Source: Climacium dendroides
Lineage: Eukaryota > Streptophyta > Bryopsida > Hypnales > Climaciaceae
Length of the DNA: 64,000 bases
Assembly: GCA_950106755.1 (NCBI GenBank)
Contig: CATNNA010000008.1
Location: 1,240,001-1,304,000 of the forward strand
Reading direction: 5' to 3'
Below, one piece after another: positions 1 to 11,788 of this stretch. Every line of letters begins with the position of its first letter. The first letter of the stretch is position 1. The notes beneath the pieces are model-generated. The model saw only the letters and a list, made by a program, of their open reading frames with translations. It made no database searches and was not told where the DNA came from. Position numbers and translations under genes: made by a program.

Positions 1-108
1 GGCAACAAAATACAAGGCAATGTGACTATCTCTATTTGAAATTCTCGCGCATTCCCTTCGAATTTAGACCATACAATAAGTTGTTACAAATAGTTTGAAA
101 GTGATATC
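1..108. repeat. Partial satellite monomer at the left edge
   Basis: This is the last 108 bp of a monomer, cut by the window edge. It begins at GGCAACAAAA and ends with GATATC at 103-108. It carries the CTTCG and ATTTAG variants. The array therefore continues to the left of the window. Confidence 0.97.
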
Positions 109-138
109 TTGCAACAGTTGGGTTTGTCAAGTTTTCTT

Positions 139-184
139 GCTTTCATTTTCCTACATGCAATGTCTATGAGGTTTGAAATGATCG
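139..184. repeat. First half-unit core of the dimeric monomer
   Basis: This segment, starting GCTTTCAT, matches the segment at 322-367 of the same monomer at 33 of 46 positions without a gap, and at 35 of 46 in monomers carrying the commoner bases ACGTG and ATGG. A weaker match with several indels continues from about 192 to 278 against 371 to 454. The 365-bp unit therefore looks like a dimer of two diverged blocks of roughly 175-190 bp. The same holds in every monomer; only this one is listed. Confidence 0.8.
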
Positions 185-268
185 AGGCCCTCAAAGTGCA
201 AGGTAAGCCGAATTCAATCTTGTTGAATTTGTCACGCATTGCCTTCACATTTTCTCCTCGAATTACCA

Positions 269-278
269 TGTTGCAACA
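269..278. other. 10-bp perfect palindrome in each monomer
   Basis: TGTTGCAACA reads the same on both strands and lies between the two half-units in every full monomer. I noticed it broken in only two units, starting 45734 and 48289, which share an A-to-G change. Those two units are seven monomers apart and look like duplicates of one another. It could bind a dimeric protein or simply be part of the conserved repeat sequence; the sequence alone does not decide. Confidence 0.5.
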
Positions 279-311
279 ACAAAGGGATGGCTTGGAGCAT
301 TGGCACCTTCT

Positions 312-346
312 ACATTGCTTGGCTTTCATATTTGTACGAGCAATGT
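312..346. other. Seven-base inverted repeat (possible hairpin), present in each monomer
   Basis: ACATTGC at 312-318 is the reverse complement of GCAATGT at 340-346, leaving a 21-nt loop. The hexamer GCAATG also occurs at 157-162 and 382-387, and its complement CATTGC at 237-242. Each monomer thus holds three copies of the hexamer in one orientation and two in the other. The loop contains the variable CCTCG/CTTGG site, while the stems stay constant in nearly all copies (the unit at 23834 has a G-to-A change at 24042 in the left stem). A structural role is inference. Confidence 0.5.
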
Positions 347-367
347 GCATGAGATTTGAAGTTTGGG
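322..367. repeat. Second half-unit core of the dimeric monomer
   Basis: This is the partner of 139-184, offset by 183 bp. Shared words are GCTTTCAT, GCAATGT, ATGAG and TTTGAA. Further right, the two halves also share CAAGG, GCATT, CCTTC and CGAATTA, with offsets drifting from 179 to 165, so several small indels separate them. The half lengths are close to those of many plant centromere satellites (about 150-180 bp). That is a comparison of length only; no sequence relation to a named family is claimed. Confidence 0.78.
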
Positions 368-838
368 CAACAAAATACAAGGCAATGTGACTATCTCTAT
401 TTGAAATTCTCGCGCATTCCCTTCGAATTAAGACCATACAATAAGTTGTTACAAATAGTTTGAAAGTGATATCTTGCAACAGTTGGGTTTGTCAAGTTTT
501 CTTGCTTTCATTTTCCTACATGCAATGTCTATGAGGTTTGAAATGATGGAGGCCCTCAAAGTGCAAGGCAAGCCGAATTCAATCTTGTTGAATTTGTCAC
601 GCATTGCCTTCACATTTTCTCCTCGAATTACCATGTTGCAACAACAAAGGGATGGCTTGGAGCATTGGCAACTTCTACATTGCTTGGCTTTCATATTTGT
701 ACGAGCAATGTGCATGAGATTTGAAGTTTGGGCAACAAAATACAAGGCAATGTGACTATCTCTATTTGAAATTCTCGCGCATTCCCTTTGAATTAAGACC
801 ATACAATAAGTTGTTACAAATAGTTTGAAAGTGATATC

Positions 839-3028
839 TTGCAACAGTTGGGTTTGTCAAGTTTTCTTGCTTTCATTTTCCTACATGCAATGTCTATGAG
901 GTTTGAAATGATGGAGGCCCTCAAAGTGCAAGGTAAGCCGAATTCAATCTTGTTGAATTTGTCACGCATTGCCTTCACATTTTCTCCTCGAATTACCATG
1001 TTGCAACAACAAAGGGATGGCTTGGAGCATTGGCACCTTCTACATTGCCTCGCTTTCATATTTGTACGAGCAATGTGCATGAGATTTGAAGTTTGGGCAA
1101 CAAAATACAAGGCAATGTGACTATCTCTATTTGAAATTCTCGCGCATTCCCTTTGAATTAAGACCATACAATAAGTTGTTACAAATAGTTTGAAAGTGAT
1201 ATCTTGCAACAGTTGGGTTTGTCAAGTTTTCTTGCTTTCATTTTCCTACATGCAATGTCTATGAGGTTTGAAATGATGGAGGCCCTCAAAGTGCAAGGCA
1301 AGCCGAATTCAATCTTGTTGAATTTGTCACGCATTGCCTTCACATTTTCTCCTCGAATTACCATGTTGCAACAACAAAGGGATGGCTTGGAGCATTGGCA
1401 ACTTCTACATTGCCTCGCTTTCATATTTGTACGAGCAATGTGCATGAGATTTGAAGTTTGGGCAACAAAATACAAGGCAATGTGACTATCTCTATTTGAA
1501 ATTCTCGCGCATTCCCTTTGAATTAAGACCATACAATAAGTTGTTACAAATAGTTTGAAAGTGATATCTTGCAACAGTTGGGTTTGTCAAGTTTTCTTGC
1601 TTTCATTTTCCTACGTGCAATGTCTATGAGGTTTGAAATGATGGAGGCCCTGAAAGTGCAAGGTAAGCCGAATTCAATCTTGTTGAATTTGTCACGCATT
1701 GCCTTCACATTTTCTCCTCGAATTACCATGTTGCAACAACAAAGGGATGGCTTGGAGCATTGGCAACTTCTACATTGCTTGGCTTTCATATTTGTACGAG
1801 CAATGTGCATGAGATTTGAAGTTTGGGCAACAAAATACAAGGCAATGTGACTATCTCTATTTGAAATTCTCGCGCATTCCCTTTGAATTAAGACCATACA
1901 ATAAGTTGTTACAAATAGTTTGAAAGTGATATCTTGCAACAGTTGGGTTTGTCAAGTTTTCTTGCTTTCATTTTCCTACGTGCAATGTCTATGAGGTTTG
2001 AAATGATGGAGGCCCTCAAAGTGCAAGGCAAGCCGAATTCAATCTTGTTGAATTTGTCACGCATTGCCTTCACATTTTCTCCTCGAATTACCATGTTGCA
2101 ACAACAAAGGGATGGCTTGGAGCATTGGCAACTTCTACATTGCTTGGCCTTCATATTTGTACGAGCAATGTGCATGAGATTTGAAGTTTGGGCAACAAAA
2201 TACAAGGCAATGTGACTATCTCTATTTGAAATTCTCGCGCATTCCCTTCGAATTTAGACCATACAATAAGTTGTTACAAATAGTTTGAAAGTGATATCTT
2301 GCAACAGTTGGGTTTGTCAACTTTTCTTGCTTTCATTTTCCTACGTGCAATGTCTATGAGGTTTGAAATGATGGAGGCCCTCAAAGTGCAAGGCAAGCCG
2401 AATTCAATCTTGTTGAATTTGTCACGCATTGCCTTCACATTTTCTCCTCGAATTACCATGTTGCAACAACAAAGGGATGGCTTGGAGCATTGGCACCTTC
2501 TACATTGCTTGGCTTTCATATTTGTACGAGCAATATGCATGAGATTTGAAGTTTGGGCAACAAAATACAAGGCAATGTGACTATCTCTATTTGAAATTCT
2601 CGCGCATTCCCTTCGAATTAAGACCATACAATAAGTTGTTACAAATAGTTTGAAAGTGATATCTTGCAACAGTTGGGTTTGTCAAGTTTTCTTGCTTTCA
2701 TTTTCCTACGTGCAATGTCTATGAGGTTTGAAATGATGGAGGCCCTCAAAGTGCAAGGCAAGCCGAATTCAATCTTGTTGAATTTGTCACGCATTGCCTT
2801 CACATTTTCTCCTCGAATTACCATGTTGCAACAACAAAGGGATGGCTTGGAGCATTGGCAACTTCTACATTGCTTGGCTTTCATATTTGTACGAGCAATG
2901 TGCATGAGATTTGAAGTTTGGGCAACAAAATACAAGGCAATGTGACTATCTCTATTTGAAATTCTCGCGCATTCCCTTCGAATTTAGACCATACAATAAG
3001 TTGTTACAAATAGTTTGAAAGTGATATC
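839..3028. repeat. 6-monomer HOR family A, copy 1 (2190 bp)
   Basis: Six monomers in fixed order: ACATG/GCACC; ACATG/GCAAC; a CCCTG monomer; a monomer with GGCCT in place of GGCTT; a monomer with AACTTTTC (C at 2321) and CAATATG (A at 2535); and a plain ACGTG/GCAAC monomer. The same order follows three more times. By eye it differs from copy 2 at only three positions (990, 2979, 2985), and I found no difference from copy 3. Confidence 0.92.
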
Positions 3029-5218
3029 TTGCAACAGTTGGGTTTGTCAAGTTTTCTTGCTTTCATTTTCCTACATGCAATGTCTATGAGGTTTGAAATG
3101 ATGGAGGCCCTCAAAGTGCAAGGTAAGCCGAATTCAATCTTGTTGAATTTGTCACGCATTGCCTTCACATTTTCTCCTCCAATTACCATGTTGCAACAAC
3201 AAAGGGATGGCTTGGAGCATTGGCACCTTCTACATTGCCTCGCTTTCATATTTGTACGAGCAATGTGCATGAGATTTGAAGTTTGGGCAACAAAATACAA
3301 GGCAATGTGACTATCTCTATTTGAAATTCTCGCGCATTCCCTTTGAATTAAGACCATACAATAAGTTGTTACAAATAGTTTGAAAGTGATATCTTGCAAC
3401 AGTTGGGTTTGTCAAGTTTTCTTGCTTTCATTTTCCTACATGCAATGTCTATGAGGTTTGAAATGATGGAGGCCCTCAAAGTGCAAGGCAAGCCGAATTC
3501 AATCTTGTTGAATTTGTCACGCATTGCCTTCACATTTTCTCCTCGAATTACCATGTTGCAACAACAAAGGGATGGCTTGGAGCATTGGCAACTTCTACAT
3601 TGCCTCGCTTTCATATTTGTACGAGCAATGTGCATGAGATTTGAAGTTTGGGCAACAAAATACAAGGCAATGTGACTATCTCTATTTGAAATTCTCGCGC
3701 ATTCCCTTTGAATTAAGACCATACAATAAGTTGTTACAAATAGTTTGAAAGTGATATCTTGCAACAGTTGGGTTTGTCAAGTTTTCTTGCTTTCATTTTC
3801 CTACGTGCAATGTCTATGAGGTTTGAAATGATGGAGGCCCTGAAAGTGCAAGGTAAGCCGAATTCAATCTTGTTGAATTTGTCACGCATTGCCTTCACAT
3901 TTTCTCCTCGAATTACCATGTTGCAACAACAAAGGGATGGCTTGGAGCATTGGCAACTTCTACATTGCTTGGCTTTCATATTTGTACGAGCAATGTGCAT
4001 GAGATTTGAAGTTTGGGCAACAAAATACAAGGCAATGTGACTATCTCTATTTGAAATTCTCGCGCATTCCCTTTGAATTAAGACCATACAATAAGTTGTT
4101 ACAAATAGTTTGAAAGTGATATCTTGCAACAGTTGGGTTTGTCAAGTTTTCTTGCTTTCATTTTCCTACGTGCAATGTCTATGAGGTTTGAAATGATGGA
4201 GGCCCTCAAAGTGCAAGGCAAGCCGAATTCAATCTTGTTGAATTTGTCACGCATTGCCTTCACATTTTCTCCTCGAATTACCATGTTGCAACAACAAAGG
4301 GATGGCTTGGAGCATTGGCAACTTCTACATTGCTTGGCCTTCATATTTGTACGAGCAATGTGCATGAGATTTGAAGTTTGGGCAACAAAATACAAGGCAA
4401 TGTGACTATCTCTATTTGAAATTCTCGCGCATTCCCTTCGAATTTAGACCATACAATAAGTTGTTACAAATAGTTTGAAAGTGATATCTTGCAACAGTTG
4501 GGTTTGTCAACTTTTCTTGCTTTCATTTTCCTACGTGCAATGTCTATGAGGTTTGAAATGATGGAGGCCCTCAAAGTGCAAGGCAAGCCGAATTCAATCT
4601 TGTTGAATTTGTCACGCATTGCCTTCACATTTTCTCCTCGAATTACCATGTTGCAACAACAAAGGGATGGCTTGGAGCATTGGCACCTTCTACATTGCTT
4701 GGCTTTCATATTTGTACGAGCAATATGCATGAGATTTGAAGTTTGGGCAACAAAATACAAGGCAATGTGACTATCTCTATTTGAAATTCTCGCGCATTCC
4801 CTTCGAATTAAGACCATACAATAAGTTGTTACAAATAGTTTGAAAGTGATATCTTGCAACAGTTGGGTTTGTCAAGTTTTCTTGCTTTCATTTTCCTACG
4901 TGCAATGTCTATGAGGTTTGAAATGATGGAGGCCCTCAAAGTGCAAGGCAAGCCGAATTCAATCTTGTTGAATTTGTCACGCATTGCCTTCACATTTTCT
5001 CCTCGAATTACCATGTTGCAACAACAAAGGGATGGCTTGGAGCATTGGCAACTTCTACATTGCTTGGCTTTCATATTTGTACGAGCAATGTGCATGAGAT
5101 TTGAAGTTTGGGCAACAAAATACAAGGCAATGTGACTATCTCTATTTGAAATTCTCGCGCATTCCCTTTGAATTAAGACCATACAATAAGTTGTTACAAA
5201 TAGTTTGAAAGTGATATC
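3029..5218. repeat. 6-monomer HOR family A, copy 2 (2190 bp)
   Basis: Same six-monomer order as copy 1. The first monomer has CTCCA (C at 3180) where copies 1 and 3 have CTCGA, and it is preceded by CTTCG/ATTTAG instead of CTTTG/ATTAAG. Copy 4 shares these first-monomer features, so copies alternate in type. The two HOR-specific marks recur at 4511 (AACTTTTC) and 4725 (CAATATG). Confidence 0.92.
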
Positions 5219-7408
5219 TTGCAACAGTTGGGTTTGTCAAGTTTTCTTGCTTTCATTTTCCTACATGCAATGTCTATGAGGTTTGAAATGATGGAGGCCC
5301 TCAAAGTGCAAGGTAAGCCGAATTCAATCTTGTTGAATTTGTCACGCATTGCCTTCACATTTTCTCCTCGAATTACCATGTTGCAACAACAAAGGGATGG
5401 CTTGGAGCATTGGCACCTTCTACATTGCCTCGCTTTCATATTTGTACGAGCAATGTGCATGAGATTTGAAGTTTGGGCAACAAAATACAAGGCAATGTGA
5501 CTATCTCTATTTGAAATTCTCGCGCATTCCCTTTGAATTAAGACCATACAATAAGTTGTTACAAATAGTTTGAAAGTGATATCTTGCAACAGTTGGGTTT
5601 GTCAAGTTTTCTTGCTTTCATTTTCCTACATGCAATGTCTATGAGGTTTGAAATGATGGAGGCCCTCAAAGTGCAAGGCAAGCCGAATTCAATCTTGTTG
5701 AATTTGTCACGCATTGCCTTCACATTTTCTCCTCGAATTACCATGTTGCAACAACAAAGGGATGGCTTGGAGCATTGGCAACTTCTACATTGCCTCGCTT
5801 TCATATTTGTACGAGCAATGTGCATGAGATTTGAAGTTTGGGCAACAAAATACAAGGCAATGTGACTATCTCTATTTGAAATTCTCGCGCATTCCCTTTG
5901 AATTAAGACCATACAATAAGTTGTTACAAATAGTTTGAAAGTGATATCTTGCAACAGTTGGGTTTGTCAAGTTTTCTTGCTTTCATTTTCCTACGTGCAA
6001 TGTCTATGAGGTTTGAAATGATGGAGGCCCTGAAAGTGCAAGGTAAGCCGAATTCAATCTTGTTGAATTTGTCACGCATTGCCTTCACATTTTCTCCTCG
6101 AATTACCATGTTGCAACAACAAAGGGATGGCTTGGAGCATTGGCAACTTCTACATTGCTTGGCTTTCATATTTGTACGAGCAATGTGCATGAGATTTGAA
6201 GTTTGGGCAACAAAATACAAGGCAATGTGACTATCTCTATTTGAAATTCTCGCGCATTCCCTTTGAATTAAGACCATACAATAAGTTGTTACAAATAGTT
6301 TGAAAGTGATATCTTGCAACAGTTGGGTTTGTCAAGTTTTCTTGCTTTCATTTTCCTACGTGCAATGTCTATGAGGTTTGAAATGATGGAGGCCCTCAAA
6401 GTGCAAGGCAAGCCGAATTCAATCTTGTTGAATTTGTCACGCATTGCCTTCACATTTTCTCCTCGAATTACCATGTTGCAACAACAAAGGGATGGCTTGG
6501 AGCATTGGCAACTTCTACATTGCTTGGCCTTCATATTTGTACGAGCAATGTGCATGAGATTTGAAGTTTGGGCAACAAAATACAAGGCAATGTGACTATC
6601 TCTATTTGAAATTCTCGCGCATTCCCTTCGAATTTAGACCATACAATAAGTTGTTACAAATAGTTTGAAAGTGATATCTTGCAACAGTTGGGTTTGTCAA
6701 CTTTTCTTGCTTTCATTTTCCTACGTGCAATGTCTATGAGGTTTGAAATGATGGAGGCCCTCAAAGTGCAAGGCAAGCCGAATTCAATCTTGTTGAATTT
6801 GTCACGCATTGCCTTCACATTTTCTCCTCGAATTACCATGTTGCAACAACAAAGGGATGGCTTGGAGCATTGGCACCTTCTACATTGCTTGGCTTTCATA
6901 TTTGTACGAGCAATATGCATGAGATTTGAAGTTTGGGCAACAAAATACAAGGCAATGTGACTATCTCTATTTGAAATTCTCGCGCATTCCCTTCGAATTA
7001 AGACCATACAATAAGTTGTTACAAATAGTTTGAAAGTGATATCTTGCAACAGTTGGGTTTGTCAAGTTTTCTTGCTTTCATTTTCCTACGTGCAATGTCT
7101 ATGAGGTTTGAAATGATGGAGGCCCTCAAAGTGCAAGGCAAGCCGAATTCAATCTTGTTGAATTTGTCACGCATTGCCTTCACATTTTCTCCTCGAATTA
7201 CCATGTTGCAACAACAAAGGGATGGCTTGGAGCATTGGCAACTTCTACATTGCTTGGCTTTCATATTTGTACGAGCAATGTGCATGAGATTTGAAGTTTG
7301 GGCAACAAAATACAAGGCAATGTGACTATCTCTATTTGAAATTCTCGCGCATTCCCTTCGAATTTAGACCATACAATAAGTTGTTACAAATAGTTTGAAA
7401 GTGATATC
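5219..7408. repeat. 6-monomer HOR family A, copy 3 (2190 bp)
   Basis: I found no difference by eye from copy 1 at 839-3028. The identical block extends past both ends, about 521-3073 against 4901-7453 (2553 bp), at a spacing of 4380 bp or twelve monomers. Marks recur at 6701 (AACTTTTC) and 6915 (CAATATG). Confidence 0.92.
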
Positions 7409-9598
7409 TTGCAACAGTTGGGTTTGTCAAGTTTTCTTGCTTTCATTTTCCTACGTGCAATGTCTATGAGGTTTGAAATGATGGAGGCCCTCAAAGTGCA
7501 AGGTAAGCCGAATTCAATCTTGTTGAATTTGTCACGCATTGCCTTCACATTTTCTCCTCCAATTACCATGTTGCAACAACAAAGGCATGGCTTGGAGCAT
7601 TGGCACCTTCTACATTGCCTCGCTTTCATATTTGTACGAGCAATGTGCATGAGATTTGAAGTTTGGGCAACAAAATACAAGGCAATGTGACTATCTCTAT
7701 TTGAAATTCTCGCGCATTCCCTTTGAATTAAGACCATACAATAAGTTGTTACAAATAGTTTGAAAGTGATATCTTGCAACAGTTGGGTTTGTCAAGTTTT
7801 CTTGCTTTCATTTTCCTACATGCAATGTCTATGAGGTTTGAAATGATGGAGGCCCTCAAAGTGCAAGGCAAGCCGAATTCAATCTTGTTGAATTTGTCAC
7901 GCATTGCCTTCACATTTTCTCCTCGAATTACCATGTTGCAACAACAAAGGGATGGCTTGGAGCATTGGCAACTTCTACATTGCCTCGCTTTCATATTTGT
8001 ACGAGCAATGTGCATGAGATTTGAAGTTTGGGCAACAAAATACAAGGCAATGTGACTATCTCTATTTGAAATTCTCGCGCATTCCCTTTGAATTAAGACC
8101 ATACAATAAGTTGTTACAAATAGTTTGAAAGTGATATCTTGCAACAGTTGGGTTTGTCAAGTTTTCTTGCTTTCATTTTCCTACGTGCAATGTCTATGAG
8201 GTTTGAAATGATGGAGGCCCTGAAAGTGCAAGGTAAGCCGAATTCAATCTTGTTGAATTTGTCACGCATTGCCTTCACATTTTCTCCTCGAATTACCATG
8301 TTGCAACAACAAAGGGATGGCTTGGAGCATTGGCAACTTCTACATTGCTTGGCTTTCATATTTGTACGAGCAATGTGCATGAGATTTGAAGTTTGGGCAA
8401 CAAAATACAAGGCAATGTGACTATCTCTATTTGAAATTCTCGCGCATTCCCTTCGAATTAAGACCATACAATAAGTTGTTACAAATAGTTTGAAAGTGAT
8501 ATCTTGCAACAGTTGGGTTTGTCAAGTTTTCTTGCTTTCATTTTCCTACGTGCAATGTCTATGAGGTTTGAAATGATGGAGGCCCTCAAAGTGCAAGGCA
8601 AGCCGAATTCAATCTTGTTGAATTTGTCACGCATTGCCTTCACATTTTCTCCTCGAATTACCATGTTGCAACAACAAAGGGATGGCTTGGAGCATTGGCA
8701 ACTTCTACATTGCTTGGCCTTCATATTTGTACGAGCAATGTGCATGAGATTTGAAGTTTGGGCAACAAAATACAAGGCAATGTGACTATCTCTATTTGAA
8801 ATTCTCGCGCATTCCCTTCGAATTTAGACCATACAATAAGTTGTTACAAATAGTTTGAAAGTGATATCTTGCAACAGTTGGGTTTGTCAAGTTTTCTTGC
8901 TTTCATTTTCCTACGTGCAATGTCTATGAGGTTTGAAATGATGGAGGCCCTCAAAGTGCAAGGCAAGCCGAATTCAATCTTGTTGAATTTGTCACGCATT
9001 GCCTTCACATTTTCTCCTCCAATTACCATGTTGCAACAACAAAGGGATGGCTTGGAGCATTGGCACCTTCTACATTGCTTGGCTTTCATATTTGTACGAG
9101 CAATATGCATGAGATTTGAAGTTTGGGCAACAAAATACAAGGCAATGTGCCTATCTCTATTTGAAATTCTCGCGCATTCCCTTCGAATTAAGACCATACA
9201 ATAAGTTGTTACAAATAGTTTGAAAGTGATATCTTGCAACAGTTGGGTTTGTCAAGTTTTCTTGCTTTCATTTTCCTACGTGCAATGTCTATGAGGTTTG
9301 AAATGATGGAGGCCCTCAAAGTGCAAGGCAAGCCGAATTCAATCTTGTTGAATTTGTCACGCATTGCCTTCACATTTTCTCCTCGAATTACCATGTTGCA
9401 ACAACAAAGGGATGGCTTGGAGCATTGGCAACTTCTACATTGCCTCGCTTTCATATTTGTACGAGCAATGTGCATGAGATTTGAAGTTTGGGCAACAAAA
9501 TACAAGGCAATGTGACTATCTCTATTTGAAATTCTCGCGCATTCCCTTTGAATTAAGACCATACAATAAGTTGTTACAAATAGTTTGAAAGTGATATC
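7409..9598. repeat. 6-monomer HOR family A, copy 4, diverged (2190 bp)
   Basis: Same order of monomer types, with about eleven differences from copy 3 by eye. These include AAAGGC (C at 7586, unique), ACGTG at 7454 and CTCCA at 7560. The fifth monomer (8869) has lost the AACTTTTC mark and gained CTCCA and GTGCC, while keeping CAATATG (9105). The last four monomers (8139-9598) are themselves the start of the next, shorter repeat. Confidence 0.85.
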
Positions 9599-11058
9599 TT
9601 GCAACAGTTGGGTTTGTCAAGTTTTCTTGCTTTCATTTTCCTACGTGCAATGTCTATGAGGTTTGAAATGATGGAGGCCCTGAAAGTGCAAGGTAAGCCG
9701 AATTCAATCTTGTTGAATTTGTCACGCATTGCCTTCACATTTTCTCCTCGAATTACCATGTTGCAACAACAAAGGGATGGCTTGGAGCATTGGCAACTTC
9801 TACATTGCTTGGCTTTCATATTTGTACGAGCAATGTGCATGAGATTTGAAGTTTGGGCAACAAAATACAAGGCAATGTGACTATCTCTATTTGAAATTCT
9901 CGCGCATTCCCTTCGAATTAAGACCATACAATAAGTTGTTACAAATAGTTTGAAAGTGATATCTTGCAACAGTTGGGTTTGTCAAGTTTTCTTGCTTTCA
10001 TTTTCCTACGTGCAATGTCTATGAGGTTTGAAATGATGGAGGCCCTCAAAGTGCAAGGCAAGCCGAATTCAATCTTGTTGAATTTGTCACGCATTGCCTT
10101 CACATTTTCTCCTCGAATTACCATGTTGCAACAACAAAGGGATGGCTTGGAGCATTGGCAACTTCTACATTGCTTGGCCTTCATATTTGTACGAGCAATG
10201 TGCATGAGATTTGAAGTTTGGGCAACAAAATACAAGGCAATGTGACTATCTCTATTTGAAATTCTCGCGCATTCCCTTCGAATTTAGACCATACAATAAG
10301 TTGTTACAAATAGTTTGAAAGTGATATCTTGCAACAGTTGGGTTTGTCAAGTTTTCTTGCTTTCATTTTCCTACGTGCAATGTCTATGAGGTTTGAAATG
10401 ATGGAGGCCCTCAAAGTGCAAGGCAAGCCGAATTCAATCTTGTTGAATTTGTCACGCATTGCCTTCACATTTTCTCCTCCAATTACCATGTTGCAACAAC
10501 AAAGGGATGGCTTGGAGCATTGGCACCTTCTACATTGCTTGGCTTTCATATTTGTACGAGCAATATGCATGAGATTTGAAGTTTGGGCAACAAAATACAA
10601 GGCAATGTGCCTATCTCTATTTGAAATTCTCGCGCATTCCCTTCGAATTAAGACCATACAATAAGTTGTTACAAATAGTTTGAAAGTGATATCTTGCAAC
10701 AGTTGGGTTTGTCAAGTTTTCTTGCTTTCATTTTCCTACGTGCAATGTCTATGAGGTTTGAAATGATGGAGGCCCTCAAAGTGCAAGGCAAGCCGAATTC
10801 AATCTTGTTGAATTTGTCACGCATTGCCTTCACATTTTCTCCTCGAATTACCATGTTGCAACAACAAAGGGATGGCTTGGAGCATTGGCAACTTCTACAT
10901 TGCTTGGCTTTCATATTTGTACGAGCAATGTGCATGAGATTTGAAGTTTGGGCAACAAAATACAAGGCAATGTGACTATCTCTATTTGAAATTCTCGCGC
11001 ATTCCCTTCGAATTTAGACCATACAATAAGTTGTTACAAATAGTTTGAAAGTGATATC
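9599..11058. repeat. 4-monomer repeat (1460 bp) copying 8139-9598
   Basis: Monomers starting 9599, 9964, 10329 and 10694 match those starting 8139, 8504, 8869 and 9234. By eye the identical stretch runs from about 7820 to 9443 against 9280 to 10903. Marks carried over are CCCTG, GGCCT, CAATATG (10565) and GTGCC. The register thus changes from six to four monomers inside HOR family A. Confidence 0.88.
10329..11058. repeat. 2-monomer repeat, copy 1 (730 bp)
   Basis: This pair is a CTCCA/CAATATG/GTGCC monomer followed by a plain ACGTG/CTCGA/GCAAC/CTTGG monomer. It is also the second half of the preceding 4-monomer repeat. The next 730 bp repeat the same two types in order. Confidence 0.85.
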
Positions 11059-11788
11059 TTGCAACAGTTGGGTTTGTCAAGTTTTCTTGCTTTCATTTTC
11101 CTACGTGCAATGTCTATGAGGTTTGAAATGATGGAGGCCCTCAAAGTGCAAGGTAAGCCGAATTCAATCTGGTTGAATTTGTCACGCATTGCCTTCACAT
11201 TTTCTCCTCCAATTACCATGTTGCAACAACAAAGGGATGGCTTGGAGCATTGGCACCTTCTACATTGCTTGGCTTTTATATTTGTACGAGCAATATGCAT
11301 GAGATTTGAAGTTTGGGCAACAAAATACAAGGCAATGTGCCTATCTCTATTTGAAATTCTCGCGCATTCCCTTCGAATTAAGACCATACAATAAGTTGTT
11401 ACAAATAGTTTGAAAGTGATATCTTGCAACAGTTGGGTTTGTCAAGTTTTCTTGCTTTCATTTTCCTACGTGCAATGTCTATGAGGTTTGAAATGATGGA
11501 GGCCCTCAAAGTGCAAGGCAAGCCGAATTCAATCTTGTTGAATTTGTCACGCATTGCCTTCACATTTTCTCCTCGAATTACCATGTTGCAACAACAAAGG
11601 GATGGCTTGGAGCATTGGCAACTTCTACATTGCTTGGCTTTCATATTTGTACGAGCAATGTGCATGAGATTTGAAGTTTGGGCAACAAAATACAAGGCAA
11701 TGTGACTATCTCTATTTGAAATTCTCGCGCATTCCCTTCGAATTTAGACCATACAATAAGTTGTTACAAATAGTTTGAAAGTGATATC
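11059..11788. repeat. 2-monomer repeat, copy 2 (730 bp)
   Basis: Matches 10329-11058, with three differences in the first monomer: AAGGT for AAGGC, CTGGTTG for CTTGTTG at about 11171, and GGCTTTTA for GGCTTTCA near 11278. The second monomer looks identical to that at 10694. The CTGGTTG mark is shared with the next unit (11789), so the two-monomer step continued once more. Confidence 0.85.

Larger units (their letters stand above)
109..473. repeat. Reference satellite monomer (unit 0), internal layout
   Basis: I use this unit as the coordinate reference; the phase is arbitrary. It is 365 bp with 142 G or C bases by my count. Landmarks are a GAATTC site at 210-215, a 10-bp perfect palindrome TGTTGCAACA at 269-278, an inverted repeat ACATTGC (312-318) with GCAATGT (340-346), and a GATATC site that closes the preceding and this unit. 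It carries a rare G-to-C change giving ATGATCG at 181-184, shared only with the unit at 12154. Plus and minus frames of about 93 and 131 codons cross it, but they vary freely between copies and are not called as genes. Confidence 0.95.
109..838. repeat. Two monomers left of the first HOR (units 0-1)
   Basis: Unit 0 (109-473) carries ATGATCG, ACATG, GCACC and CTTGG. Unit 1 (474-838) matches the last monomer of the following 6-monomer HOR except for ACATG instead of ACGTG at about 520. The HOR therefore probably extends leftward in diverged form. Confidence 0.8.

Noticed and set aside
109..390. Plus-strand open frame of about 93 codons repeated in nearly every monomer
   Set aside because: It starts at TTG, recurs at satellite period, and accumulates replacement changes freely (for example at the ACATG/ACGTG, CTCGA/CTCCA and GCACC/GCAAC sites). 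It has stops in units at 32959, 60991 and 62816 and frame breaks at the indels. No ribosome-site, intron or promoter signal was seen.
84..479. Minus-strand open frame of up to 131 codons overlapping the plus frame
   Set aside because: It mirrors the same repeat on the other strand. Its upstream extension comes and goes with the ATTAAG/ATTTAG variant and there is no sign of codon-level constraint.
839..9598. HOR copies as an assembly duplication artefact
   Set aside because: Identical copies can be assembly errors, but the copies here carry distinct private marks (3180, 7454, 7586) and several different periods along the array, which a simple duplication error would not produce. Read-level checking is still the decisive test.
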